Source: an uncultured Eubacteriales bacterium (GTDB taxonomy: Bacteria; Bacillota; Clostridia; Oscillospirales; Acutalibacteraceae). From it: a DNA stretch of 64,000 bases. The stretch spans positions 155,838-219,837 of the forward strand of contig CAKSJY010000001.1 in NCBI GenBank assembly GCA_934464585.1. The letters run 5' to 3'. The notes below the pieces were generated by a model. That model was not told the DNA's origin, did no database searches, and was given only the letters and a program-made list of their open reading frames with translations. Positions 43,951-54,199 of this stretch are shown here, piece by piece. Within the stretch, counting starts at the first letter, position 1. Each line of letters starts with the position of its first letter. The position numbers were made by a program, and so were the translations under genes.

Positions 43951-45325
43951 TGGTGCACTTGCTATTGCGGGGTTAGCAGTAGGAGGAATTCTAACACTAG
44001 GATTAATCCCACTTGGTGTATGGTTGACTAAACGAATAATACTTGCTGTAAAATCAGGTGCATCGCTGAAAACTATTGGAAAAATATATGATATATTTGA
44101 ATGGGCTCACCTAAAATCTGAAGATTTAGAGGTAGCTATTACATTATGCACGGCGGTACATGAAAAAGGAATAATGGAGGAGCAGTTGGAATACGACAGT
44201 AAAGTGTTAAAAAATCTTTCAGAATATAGGTCCAAGTATAAATCCGATAATACTCCAATTTATCAATATGTTTTAGATTATGCTGAGATGCTGAAAAATG
44301 ATTTTAAGGGTTTCAAAAACATAAGCCAGGGGTTACCCAGGGATTTTAAGTTGCATACCGAAATGTTCGAATATATGGTTGCTGTAAAGAAAAGATTTAA
44401 TTTCGATGAGGATTATGTATTAATAGGACCTATAAGTAAGAACAAAGCTAAGGTTAAAGTTGTTGTGAGTGATGATAATGATAATGATGCAGATTATAAT
44501 TTTTCTGGAGAAAATAAAGCAGCTAGGGCAGATAGGGAATCAAGAATGTATTATATATACCAAAAACTACATTCATTAACTAAGGGCTTTTCTAGAAAAG
44601 ATATTGAGCAGATACAGCGCGATATTATGATGTTATTTAACTGTAGCTTAGAAGAGATAGAGGATAATCAATTGAATAAGTATATTGAGACATATAATAA
44701 ACTTAAGGATGATACTGAGGGAATTAGTTCGCTGGATGCCTCAAAATTAAGGGATGGTCTTAGAATATTTTTTAACAAAGAGTTAATTGAGGCACAAGAC
44801 AATGAAATTACTGAATATATTGAACTATTTAAAGCAGCTAAATGTTTTAGAAATATAGAACAATTCGACTTTAAAAACTATATTACGGAGACCTTAAATT
44901 GTAACAATTTTTGGGATGGACTGGAGAAGGTTGGTGGTAAGAGCCTAGTAGAGGAGACGAAATGCTTTGAAAAAATAACTTTGGAAAAATTTATAGAAGT
45001 GAGATCTGAATTAGCTGAATTTTTGAATATAAGGGAAACTGATACAAGAATATGGAAGGTATTAACTGATAAAATCGTAAGTGTATATCTAAAAAATATA
45101 TATCACTTTTCAGTTGAAACCTTAGAAGATTTAAAAGAACGTCTCAATGCTTCAATGACAGATCAAAGATTGATAGATGATAATATTGGTGAGGCTGGTG
45201 AGGCAAGGAAAACCGGAAATTGGACGGAAAGGCAAATAATGCTTTTATTTGATTCCTTACGGCCCAACCTGAAATTAGAGCCATTTGGAGCGAAGAAGCA
45301 AAGACAAATTAATTCAATACAATAG
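43493..45325 (+). CDS. DUF4157 (eCIS_core) protein with variable C-terminus, copy B
   Basis: 610 residues. The first 150 nearly repeat copy A, including LPQWAVDWARNRFN, the ALASGN..FVTSD stretch and HELTH at residues 92-96. A hydrophobic segment follows (about 150-185, GALAIAGLAVGGILTLGLIPLGVW). The remaining 420 residues are helical and mostly unrelated to copy A, with an acidic low-complexity run (DDNDNDADYN) and two internally similar units (DIEQIQRDIMMLFNCSLEEIEDNQLNKYIE and LRDGLRIFFN.. to NEITEYIE). The end (CFEKITLEKFIEVRSELAEF, NWTERQIMLLFD) aligns loosely with the end of copy A. No signal peptide or toxin motif recognised. No terminator separates it from secD. Confidence 0.8.
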   Translation: MYDYKKDDGQLSKKNDTGTFAGGNISSDFKVQKESLPQWAVDWARNRFNMDAKNVKFYVMDEQEADDSVALASGNSIFVTSDQRNDEEVIKHELTHIYQQAIGTATESNAGDTSLEDEAVQVSKEGNISLAKNQTQSGRYILPREKTNVVQSLGALAIAGLAVGGILTLGLIPLGVWLTKRIILAVKSGASLKTIGKIYDIFEWAHLKSEDLEVAITLCTAVHEKGIMEEQLEYDSKVLKNLSEYRSKYKSDNTPIYQYVLDYAEMLKNDFKGFKNISQGLPRDFKLHTEMFEYMVAVKKRFNFDEDYVLIGPISKNKAKVKVVVSDDNDNDADYNFSGENKAARADRESRMYYIYQKLHSLTKGFSRKDIEQIQRDIMMLFNCSLEEIEDNQLNKYIETYNKLKDDTEGISSLDASKLRDGLRIFFNKELIEAQDNEITEYIELFKAAKCFRNIEQFDFKNYITETLNCNNFWDGLEKVGGKSLVEETKCFEKITLEKFIEVRSELAEFLNIRETDTRIWKVLTDKIVSVYLKNIYHFSVETLEDLKERLNASMTDQRLIDDNIGEAGEARKTGNWTERQIMLLFDSLRPNLKLEPFGAKKQRQINSIQ

Positions 45326-45355
45326 TTTCGCCGAGCACCAAAAAAGAATAAATGT

Positions 45356-45384
45356 TTGACTTTTTGCACCAAAAAACGTATAAT
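45356..45384 (+). promoter_or_regulatory. Promoter of secDF
   Basis: TTGACT (45356-45361), 17 nt, TATAAT (45379-45384), followed by ttactctcaaag, close to the ttacaccaaaag that follows the DUF4157 copy A promoter. Confidence 0.78.
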
Positions 45385-45437
45385 TACTCTCAAAGTAAAC
45401 TTTTACAAAATATATTATTATTGGAGGAAATGTACTA

Positions 45438-46859
45438 ATGAAGCGAGCAAGTAAACCAGTATTTTTTATTATTGCTATTTTCATTTTGCTAATGAGCTTT
45501 GCAGCTATTTTTGGATTCGATGGTACATATGGCGATCTCCCCGTTACCTATATTAAAGGTGTCGATGATATTCGTTGGGGTATTGACATTAAGGGTGGAG
45601 TTGAAGCAACTTTCAGCCCGGCAGGGGGATATGATGCTACAGCCGAACAGGTTGAAGCAGCTAAGTCTATAATTGAAGTTAGACTAGTAAAAAACAATAT
45701 TACAGATTATGAACTTTACGCAGACCACAATAATGACAGAATAATTGTACGTTTTCCTTGGAAAGAGGATGAAACTGAATTTAATGCAGAAGAGGCTATA
45801 AAAGAAATCTCTGCAACCGCTTCTCTTACATTTAGAGAGGGGAAAGAATATTCTTCAATGGATTACGATACAGACGGTAATCCTGTATACAAAACCCCAA
45901 GCGGAGTTACAGCTTCAAATATTTTAGTTGAGGGTAAAGATGTAGAAAAAGCAGAAGCCGTGGTATATACAGACCCTCAAACCAATAAAACACAATATAT
46001 GGTTAAACTTACTTTTAACGAAGAAGGTAAGGAAAAGTTTAAAAATGCAACACAGCAGTTGGTTGGACAAACAATGTCTATTTGGATGGACGATGTTATG
46101 ATCTCATATCCAACAGTAAATCAGGTTATAAGTGATGGTGTTGCAACAATATCAGGAGATTTTACATCGGCAGAGGCATCTGATCTTGCATCAAAAATAA
46201 ATGCAGGTGCATTACCTTTTGCCCTTGAAACTACTAACTTTGGATCAATTAACCCGACTTTGGGATCTTCAGCACTATATGCAATGGCAATTGCTGGGGT
46301 AATAGCATTAGCTATTATTTCAATATTCATGATTTTAAGATATAGACTACCCGGATTTGTTGCCTGTATAGCACTTTTAGGCCAAGTTGGACTTTCTTTA
46401 GCAGCAGTTTCAGGATTCTTTTCATTCGTACCAAGTTTTACAATGACACTTCCAGGTGTTGCAGGTATTATCTTGTCGATGGGTATGGGTGTTGATGCTA
46501 ATATTATTACAGCTGAAAGAATAAAAGAAGAATTAAACCTTGGTAAAACAATAGATGGTTCTATAAGTCAGGGATGTTCAGCAAGTTTTTCAGCAATATT
46601 TGATGGTAACGTTACTGTAATTATAGTCTCATTAATACTTATGTCAGTGTTTGGACCTTCTAATATACTTTCATTTATATTTGGACCATCAACTACAGGG
46701 GTTATATACTCATTCGGATACACTCTTTTAATCGGAGTTATTTCAAACTTCATAATGGGTGTTGCAGCTTCGAGAGCAATGCTTAAATCTATATCTAAAT
46801 TTAAGATTTTCCGTAAAAAATGGTTATATGGAGGTAAGAAGCAGAATGAAACAGCATAA
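45438..46859 (+). CDS. secD: Protein translocase subunit SecD
   Basis: An RND-family membrane subunit that uses the proton motive force to aid Sec export. An N-terminal helix is followed by RWGIDIKGGVEATF near residue 50 (family D/G-rich motif), a large outer domain with KNITDYELYADHNNDRIIVRFPW and SGDFTSAEASDLASKINAGALPF, then five helices with SMGMGVDANIITAERIKEEL, the RND motif. 473 residues. GGAGGA site; overlaps secF by 14 bp. Confidence 0.96.
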   Translation: MKRASKPVFFIIAIFILLMSFAAIFGFDGTYGDLPVTYIKGVDDIRWGIDIKGGVEATFSPAGGYDATAEQVEAAKSIIEVRLVKNNITDYELYADHNNDRIIVRFPWKEDETEFNAEEAIKEISATASLTFREGKEYSSMDYDTDGNPVYKTPSGVTASNILVEGKDVEKAEAVVYTDPQTNKTQYMVKLTFNEEGKEKFKNATQQLVGQTMSIWMDDVMISYPTVNQVISDGVATISGDFTSAEASDLASKINAGALPFALETTNFGSINPTLGSSALYAMAIAGVIALAIISIFMILRYRLPGFVACIALLGQVGLSLAAVSGFFSFVPSFTMTLPGVAGIILSMGMGVDANIITAERIKEELNLGKTIDGSISQGCSASFSAIFDGNVTVIIVSLILMSVFGPSNILSFIFGPSTTGVIYSFGYTLLIGVISNFIMGVAASRAMLKSISKFKIFRKKWLYGGKKQNETA

Positions 46860-47802
46860 TTTTGACTTTATTAAAAATAAAAAGATATTCTTTAGTATCT
46901 CCATTGGTATAATGATTATTGGAATTATATTTAACTTTGTTTTTGGCACTCAGTTTGATATTCAATTTACAGGCGGTGCTATTGTAAAATATTCCTACAC
47001 AGGTGATTTGGAAGATTCGAGCATTGAAAAGACAATTCAAGATGCGACCCAAAAACATGTTAACATTCAGTTTAATAAGGATGTTATATCCGCTGAGAAC
47101 AATGAAAGCAAAAACAATGTATCGGTTGAGTTCTGGGGTGACGAAACATTGACCATTGAACAACAAAGAGAACTTACAGACGCTTTAACCGAAGCATATC
47201 CTGATAATAATTTCGAGCAAATAGAATCAAGCTCAATTGACCCAAGTATGGGGAATACCTTCTTTTGGAAGTGTATGACAGCGATTGGACTTGCCTCGAT
47301 TTTGATGGTGTTATACGTTGCATTCAGATTCAAAAAAATAAGCGGACTTTCAGCCGGAGTTATGGCTTTAGTTGCTTTGATACATGACGTTATAATGGTT
47401 TACTTTACATTTATTATTTTTAGATTACCTTTAGATGACAACTTTATTGCGGTTGTTTTGATGATATTGGGATATTCTCTAAATGATACCATAGTTATTT
47501 ATGACCGTATTAGAGAAAACCGAAAAATTCTTGGTCCAAAGGCGAAGGTTAGGGATCTTGTAAATAGTAGTATTAACCAAACTTTATCGAGAACTATAAA
47601 TACGTCAATAAGTACTGTTATGGCTATTGGGACTGTCTTGGTTGTAGCGCTATTCTTTAAGCTTGATTCAGTTGTAACATTTGCATTGCCTATGATGATA
47701 GGTGTAATATCAGGATGTTATTCAACAATAAGTATAGCTGGTCCTTTGTGGGTAATGTGGCAAGAACACAAAGAGAAAAAACTTAACAGTGCAGCAGCTT
47801 AA
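46846..47802 (+). CDS. secF: Protein translocase subunit SecF
   Basis: Partner of SecD. 318 residues with six membrane helices: FDFIKNKKIFFSISIG, the TGG motif in FDIQFTGGAIVKYSY, the PSMGNTFFWKCM lead into helix 2, ALIHDVIMVYFTF, and the signature GYSLNDTIVIYDRIREN near 225. The start at 46846 inside the secD end has GGAGGT upstream; the open frame further left has no ribosome site. Confidence 0.96.
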   Translation: MKQHNFDFIKNKKIFFSISIGIMIIGIIFNFVFGTQFDIQFTGGAIVKYSYTGDLEDSSIEKTIQDATQKHVNIQFNKDVISAENNESKNNVSVEFWGDETLTIEQQRELTDALTEAYPDNNFEQIESSSIDPSMGNTFFWKCMTAIGLASILMVLYVAFRFKKISGLSAGVMALVALIHDVIMVYFTFIIFRLPLDDNFIAVVLMILGYSLNDTIVIYDRIRENRKILGPKAKVRDLVNSSINQTLSRTINTSISTVMAIGTVLVVALFFKLDSVVTFALPMMIGVISGCYSTISIAGPLWVMWQEHKEKKLNSAAA

Positions 47803-47825
47803 AATTAATAAATTATAATATAAAA

Positions 47826-47865
47826 AATAATCTTCCTTAATGAATATTTGGGAAGATTATTTTTA
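47826..47865 (+). terminator. Terminator after secF
   Basis: Stem aataatcttcc/ggaagattatt with a 14-nt loop, and T-run on the right arm. Confidence 0.85.
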
Positions 47866-47946
47866 TGTGTTAAAATGGCGGTGGTGTCACATAAGGGTGA
47901 AATTTACTATAATGTAGTATCAGCTTTATTGATGGGAGTGATAAAA

Positions 47947-48624
47947 TTGCCAAAACGCAGAGGTAGCTCGAAAAAGTGGTTTATTACAAAAAGATGGATA
48001 GTGCTACTTGTGATTGTATTGGCTATTTTTATTGGTATAGACTTTAATATAAGACCATTAGTAAAAAGCATTATAGAAAATAAAGCACAAGTAGAGGCAA
48101 CAAATGTTATAAATCAGGTTGTTGAGGAGGAATTTTCCTCGAGCAGTGATGTATATTCACAGCTTGTAGATATACAAAAAGATCAGGATGGTCAGGTGCA
48201 ATCAATTTCGACAAACGCCGTAAATACTAATATCCTAAAATCAAAGATAAGCCGAAAAATACAGGAGAACTTATCAACAACTGAACCACGAATTGTTAAA
48301 ATACCTCTTGGCACACTTACATCTACGGAAATATTAAGTGGCCGTGGTCCTATAATAGATATGAAAATCTCGATGCCATCAAGTGCTATTATAGATTTTA
48401 AAAGTACGTTTGAAAGTGCTGGTATAAATCAAACTAAACATAGGATATATTTGGAGGTAAATACAAAGGTAAATGCCTTAGTCCCGGGATATCCGGTCGT
48501 TACGAATGTTCAAACCACAGTATTAGTATCTGAAACTATAATAGTTGGTAGTGCACCGAATGTGTTCGCTAATTTAAATTCAGCAAATGCTGGTGCTATT
48601 TCGGGATTATCTCATATGGAATAA
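47947..48624 (+). CDS. yunB: Sporulation protein YunB
   Basis: A membrane-anchored protein produced in sporulation, needed for normal spore formation in Bacillus. The N-terminus is basic with one helix (RWIVLLVIVLAIFIGIDFNIRP), then a conserved outer domain: ENKAQVEATNVINQVVEEE, IQKDQDGQVQSISTNAVNTN and PLGTLTSTEILSGRGPIIDMKI, near SAGINQTKHRIYLEV. 225 residues from the TTG at 47947, which has GGGAGTG upstream; a longer frame from 47848 would begin inside the secF terminator. Its presence suggests an endospore former or a recent descendant. Confidence 0.88.
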   Translation: MPKRRGSSKKWFITKRWIVLLVIVLAIFIGIDFNIRPLVKSIIENKAQVEATNVINQVVEEEFSSSSDVYSQLVDIQKDQDGQVQSISTNAVNTNILKSKISRKIQENLSTTEPRIVKIPLGTLTSTEILSGRGPIIDMKISMPSSAIIDFKSTFESAGINQTKHRIYLEVNTKVNALVPGYPVVTNVQTTVLVSETIIVGSAPNVFANLNSANAGAISGLSHME

Positions 48625-48665
48625 TATTCTTGATATATGTAAAAAAATTACATATAATTATTTAA

Positions 48666-50672
<2,007 letters not shown>

Positions 50673-50679
50673 TATTTTA

Positions 50680-50710
50680 AAAAGCTATCGATAATTAGTC
50701 GATAGCTTTT
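50680..50710 (+). terminator. Terminator after ligA
   Basis: Stem aaaagctatcga/tcgatagctttt with a 7-nt loop; the right arm ends in T. Confidence 0.85.
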
Positions 50711-50824
50711 CACTTTTGTATAGAATTTAGCTTAATGTACTACTTTGTATTAGGGTGGTATCTATTGAGTTTATTCTGAAAAATAAGTATACTAAAATTA
50801 TATATTTATGTGGGGGTAAGCTTT

Positions 50825-53800
50825 ATGTTGCAACTTATATTCGGTACTTCCGGAAGCGGGAAATCATATAAAATAAAAAGCATAATAAAAGAAAAGATTT
50901 TAGAAGAAAAGAAAAAAATTATGCTGATTGTTCCGGAGCAATACTCATTTGAGAATGAACGTGAGATACTTAAAATCTTAGGCGCAAAAGACTGCAACAA
51001 GGTCGAAGTTATGAGTTTTACAAGGCTTACTAACCTTGTATTTAAGCGTTTTGGTGGGAGAACAGGTATAAGGATAGATGATGCCTTAAGAAACGTTCTT
51101 ATGAGTCTTGCTATTGAACAATCGAGTGAAAATCTTTTAATTTATAATGACAGTACATTGTCAGAAAACTTAGTAGGTATGATGATTTCAGCTTTAAAAG
51201 AGCTTAAAATGTGCAGCATAAAAATAGATGAGCTTTTTAGTGTTTCAAAAGAGGCTGATAATGAAATATTAAAAAGGAAGCTTAACGATACAGCGATGAT
51301 ATTATCGACATATGATGCACTTTTATCACAAAATTATATCGACCCCTTAGATGACTTAACATGGCTTTCTGAGGCTGTGTTTGACAATAATTTTTTTGAG
51401 GGTTATACAGTACTTATCGATTCTTTTAGCGGGTTTACAATACAGGAATTAAAGGTTATAGAACAGATTCTAATTCAATCAAAAGAGTGCTATGTTTCTC
51501 TTTGTATGGACGATATTAAAAACAAAAAAAGTGAGTTGGATCTCTTTGCCCCTGTATACAAAACCGCTGATCAGATAATAAGAATAGCAAAGAAGAATTC
51601 TGTTAAAATAAAACCGCATATAAAGCTTTTGGATATGCCTCGCTATAAAAGTAATGATCTAAAGGCACTTGCAAAAAGTATCTATAGAGAAAGAGGAACC
51701 GAAAGTATAAAGTGCGAGGGAGACATTTTTATGTTTTCGGCTTCTAACTTGCATAGTGAAGCTATGTTTGTTTCTAACACAATAAAAAAGCTTGTTGTTG
51801 AAGATGGATATAAGTATAGAGATTTTGCCATCATATCAAGAGAAAGCGAACGATATGCCGGTATAATTGACTCCTCATTAAATAAAAATAATATACCCTA
51901 TTTTTCAGATGATGCCAGACCAATAGATGCAAAGCCGATTATAAAATTTGTAACCACAGCATTTGAAATAATAAAAAGTTCATTTGATTCTGAACTTATA
52001 TTTAAGTATTTAAAAACAGGAATTACGAGTATAGACACAGATTCAATATCTAATTTAGAAAACTATGTGTTTATGTGGGATATTAAGGGCAATCAGTGGA
52101 AAGAAGAATTTAAGGCAAATCCAAACGGATTTTCAGAGAAACTTGATGAGAGTGACGAAGAATTTATAAAATCACTAAACGAGACAAGAATGAAAGTGAT
52201 AAATCCACTTTTAGAATTTGAAAAAAAAATAAGAGGTAAAAATACCGGTATTGAAATTTCAAGGGCAATATATGAACTTTTGAAAAATAATAATGTGCAT
52301 GAGAATTTGCTAGTAATATACAAAAAACTAAAGGAAGAAAATAATATATCTATTGCGAGGGAACAATTGCGTCTATGGGATATATTTATGGATATTTTAG
52401 ATAAAATAGCAGCAGTTTTAAAGGACAAGTACTTAACCGCTGATAGATACTTAGAGATTTTAAGACTTATGATACAGTCTAATGATATATCATTTATCCC
52501 TGAGGGAATTGACCAAGTTATTGTTGCAAGTGCAGATAGAGTAAGACTTCAATCACCAAAAGTTGTGTTTTTGGTAGGTGTAGTTGAGGGCGAATTCCCC
52601 AAGACTCCAAGTTCTTTTGGAGTGTTTAGCGATTCGGAACGAAAGGCACTCATAGAATATGGAATAGATATACAAGAAAATATAGAACAATCTGCAGTAA
52701 AAGAACGATTTTTAGCTTATCTTTCAATAAGTGCAGCATCGGAAAAATTATATGTCAGTTGGCCGTCATCGGATATAAAAGGGGCATCGAAGAAACCGTC
52801 GTCAATAATAAAGGAAATATTAAAAATAATTCCGGGTGTTGAGATAATGGATGAATTTTCTTTGTCGCAGTATGAGTCGGACAACATATGGTCGGAGGAT
52901 ACGGCATTTGAGCTTTGTGCCAGGCACTTTAAAGATGACTCGGTTATTTCGAATACCTTAAAGTATTATTTTAAGGATAATGATCAGTATAAGTCTAAAC
53001 TTGAAAGCCTTGAAAAAATATCAAACGGTAGGATATTTAAATTTAAAGATCCTAAAAAAGCAAGAGAACTTTTTGGCGAAAATTTAAATCTTTCAGCATC
53101 ACAGGTGGAAAAGTTTTATTTATGTAAGTTTCAATATTTTTGTCAGTATGGGCTTTATGCAAAACCAAAAAAACAGGCCGTTTTTGATAATTTGGAATAT
53201 GGTCTTGTTATGCACTATCTTTTGGAGAATATATTGAAAAAATATGATAAGGATAGTTTTTGTAAGATTTCTAAAGAGCAGGCTGAGGATGATATAAGAG
53301 AGCTTTTAAATAATTATATAAATACCAAACTTGGCGGAATGGAAAATAAAAATGCAAGATTTAAGTATCTATTTTTTAGACTTTTGAGTACGGCAAGAAA
53401 GTTGATACTGCATATAGCAGAAGAACTTTCACAAAGTGAATTTTGCCCAGTAGGTTATGAAGTGGAAGTTGCTGAGAATGGTGAGGTAGACCCACTTCTA
53501 ATAAAGTTGCCGGATGGTAGCAGTGTAAAGGTTCGCGGTAAGATAGATAGAGTTGATGTCATGGAAAAGGGTGGCAAAAATTATATAAGAATAGTCGATT
53601 ATAAAACGGGCAAAAAGGAGTTTAGACTTTCTGATATACTCTATGGTTTAAATATGCAGATGCTTTTATATATTACAGCGATATGCAAAGGTTCAAAGCA
53701 TAAAAATGTAGTTCCGGCAGGGATATTATATATGCCGTCAAGTACTTCATCGGTAAGTGTTGAAAAAAACACGAAAATGGAGAAAATAGAATCAGAGTAT

Positions 53801-54199
53801 ATGAAAAATCTTAGAATGAATGGACTCATACTTGATGATCCGATTGTAATAAACGGTATGGAGGAAGAAGCAAAGGGTGTATTTATTCCGGTTGCGTTAA
53901 AGGACGGTAAACCGGCAAAGAGCGAATCGATTTGTAGTCTTGTCGAGATGGGCAAACTCTCTAAGTATGCTGAAAGTCTTATAGAACAGATGGCAATGGA
54001 ACTTCATAGTGGAAATATAGAGAAAACACCTATTTCGGGTGAGTATGATTCTTGCAAATGGTGCAATTATTCATCTGTTTGTGGACACGAAAAAAATGAT
54101 AAAGCATTTAATATTGAAAAATTGAGTAAAAAACAGGTTATGAGTGAGATTATAGAGAAAGAGGGTGAGTTAGATGGTTCAAAGGAATTGGACAGATAG
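50825..54199 (+). CDS. addB: ATP-dependent nuclease subunit B (AddB)
   Basis: Subunit of the AddAB helicase-nuclease that processes double-strand breaks for recombination. It has an N-terminal Walker A (LIFGTSGSGKSYKI, residues 4-17) with helicase-like fold, and a C-terminal RecB-type nuclease: RIVDYKTGKKEF with the catalytic Asp and Lys near residue 940. The iron-sulfur cysteines are the one in FYLCKFQYFCQYG and the final CKWCNYSSVCGHE. The ATG at 50825 is preferred to GTG at 50810. About 1124 residues, normal. It overlaps addA by 26 bp. Confidence 0.96.
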   Translation: MLQLIFGTSGSGKSYKIKSIIKEKILEEKKKIMLIVPEQYSFENEREILKILGAKDCNKVEVMSFTRLTNLVFKRFGGRTGIRIDDALRNVLMSLAIEQSSENLLIYNDSTLSENLVGMMISALKELKMCSIKIDELFSVSKEADNEILKRKLNDTAMILSTYDALLSQNYIDPLDDLTWLSEAVFDNNFFEGYTVLIDSFSGFTIQELKVIEQILIQSKECYVSLCMDDIKNKKSELDLFAPVYKTADQIIRIAKKNSVKIKPHIKLLDMPRYKSNDLKALAKSIYRERGTESIKCEGDIFMFSASNLHSEAMFVSNTIKKLVVEDGYKYRDFAIISRESERYAGIIDSSLNKNNIPYFSDDARPIDAKPIIKFVTTAFEIIKSSFDSELIFKYLKTGITSIDTDSISNLENYVFMWDIKGNQWKEEFKANPNGFSEKLDESDEEFIKSLNETRMKVINPLLEFEKKIRGKNTGIEISRAIYELLKNNNVHENLLVIYKKLKEENNISIAREQLRLWDIFMDILDKIAAVLKDKYLTADRYLEILRLMIQSNDISFIPEGIDQVIVASADRVRLQSPKVVFLVGVVEGEFPKTPSSFGVFSDSERKALIEYGIDIQENIEQSAVKERFLAYLSISAASEKLYVSWPSSDIKGASKKPSSIIKEILKIIPGVEIMDEFSLSQYESDNIWSEDTAFELCARHFKDDSVISNTLKYYFKDNDQYKSKLESLEKISNGRIFKFKDPKKARELFGENLNLSASQVEKFYLCKFQYFCQYGLYAKPKKQAVFDNLEYGLVMHYLLENILKKYDKDSFCKISKEQAEDDIRELLNNYINTKLGGMENKNARFKYLFFRLLSTARKLILHIAEELSQSEFCPVGYEVEVAENGEVDPLLIKLPDGSSVKVRGKIDRVDVMEKGGKNYIRIVDYKTGKKEFRLSDILYGLNMQMLLYITAICKGSKHKNVVPAGILYMPSSTSSVSVEKNTKMEKIESEYMKNLRMNGLILDDPIVINGMEEEAKGVFIPVALKDGKPAKSESICSLVEMGKLSKYAESLIEQMAMELHSGNIEKTPISGEYDSCKWCNYSSVCGHEKNDKAFNIEKLSKKQVMSEIIEKEGELDGSKELDR

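Noticed and set aside
41322..45325. Complete contractile injection system or toxin-immunity locus
   Set aside because: Only the DUF4157 proteins are present; no sheath, tube, baseplate, ATPase or small immunity-like gene lies beside them, and the C-termini show no toxin motif that I can identify.
47848..47946. N-terminal extension of YunB from an upstream start
   Set aside because: That start lies inside the secF terminator; the TTG at 47947 has a ribosome site and gives the family's N-terminus.
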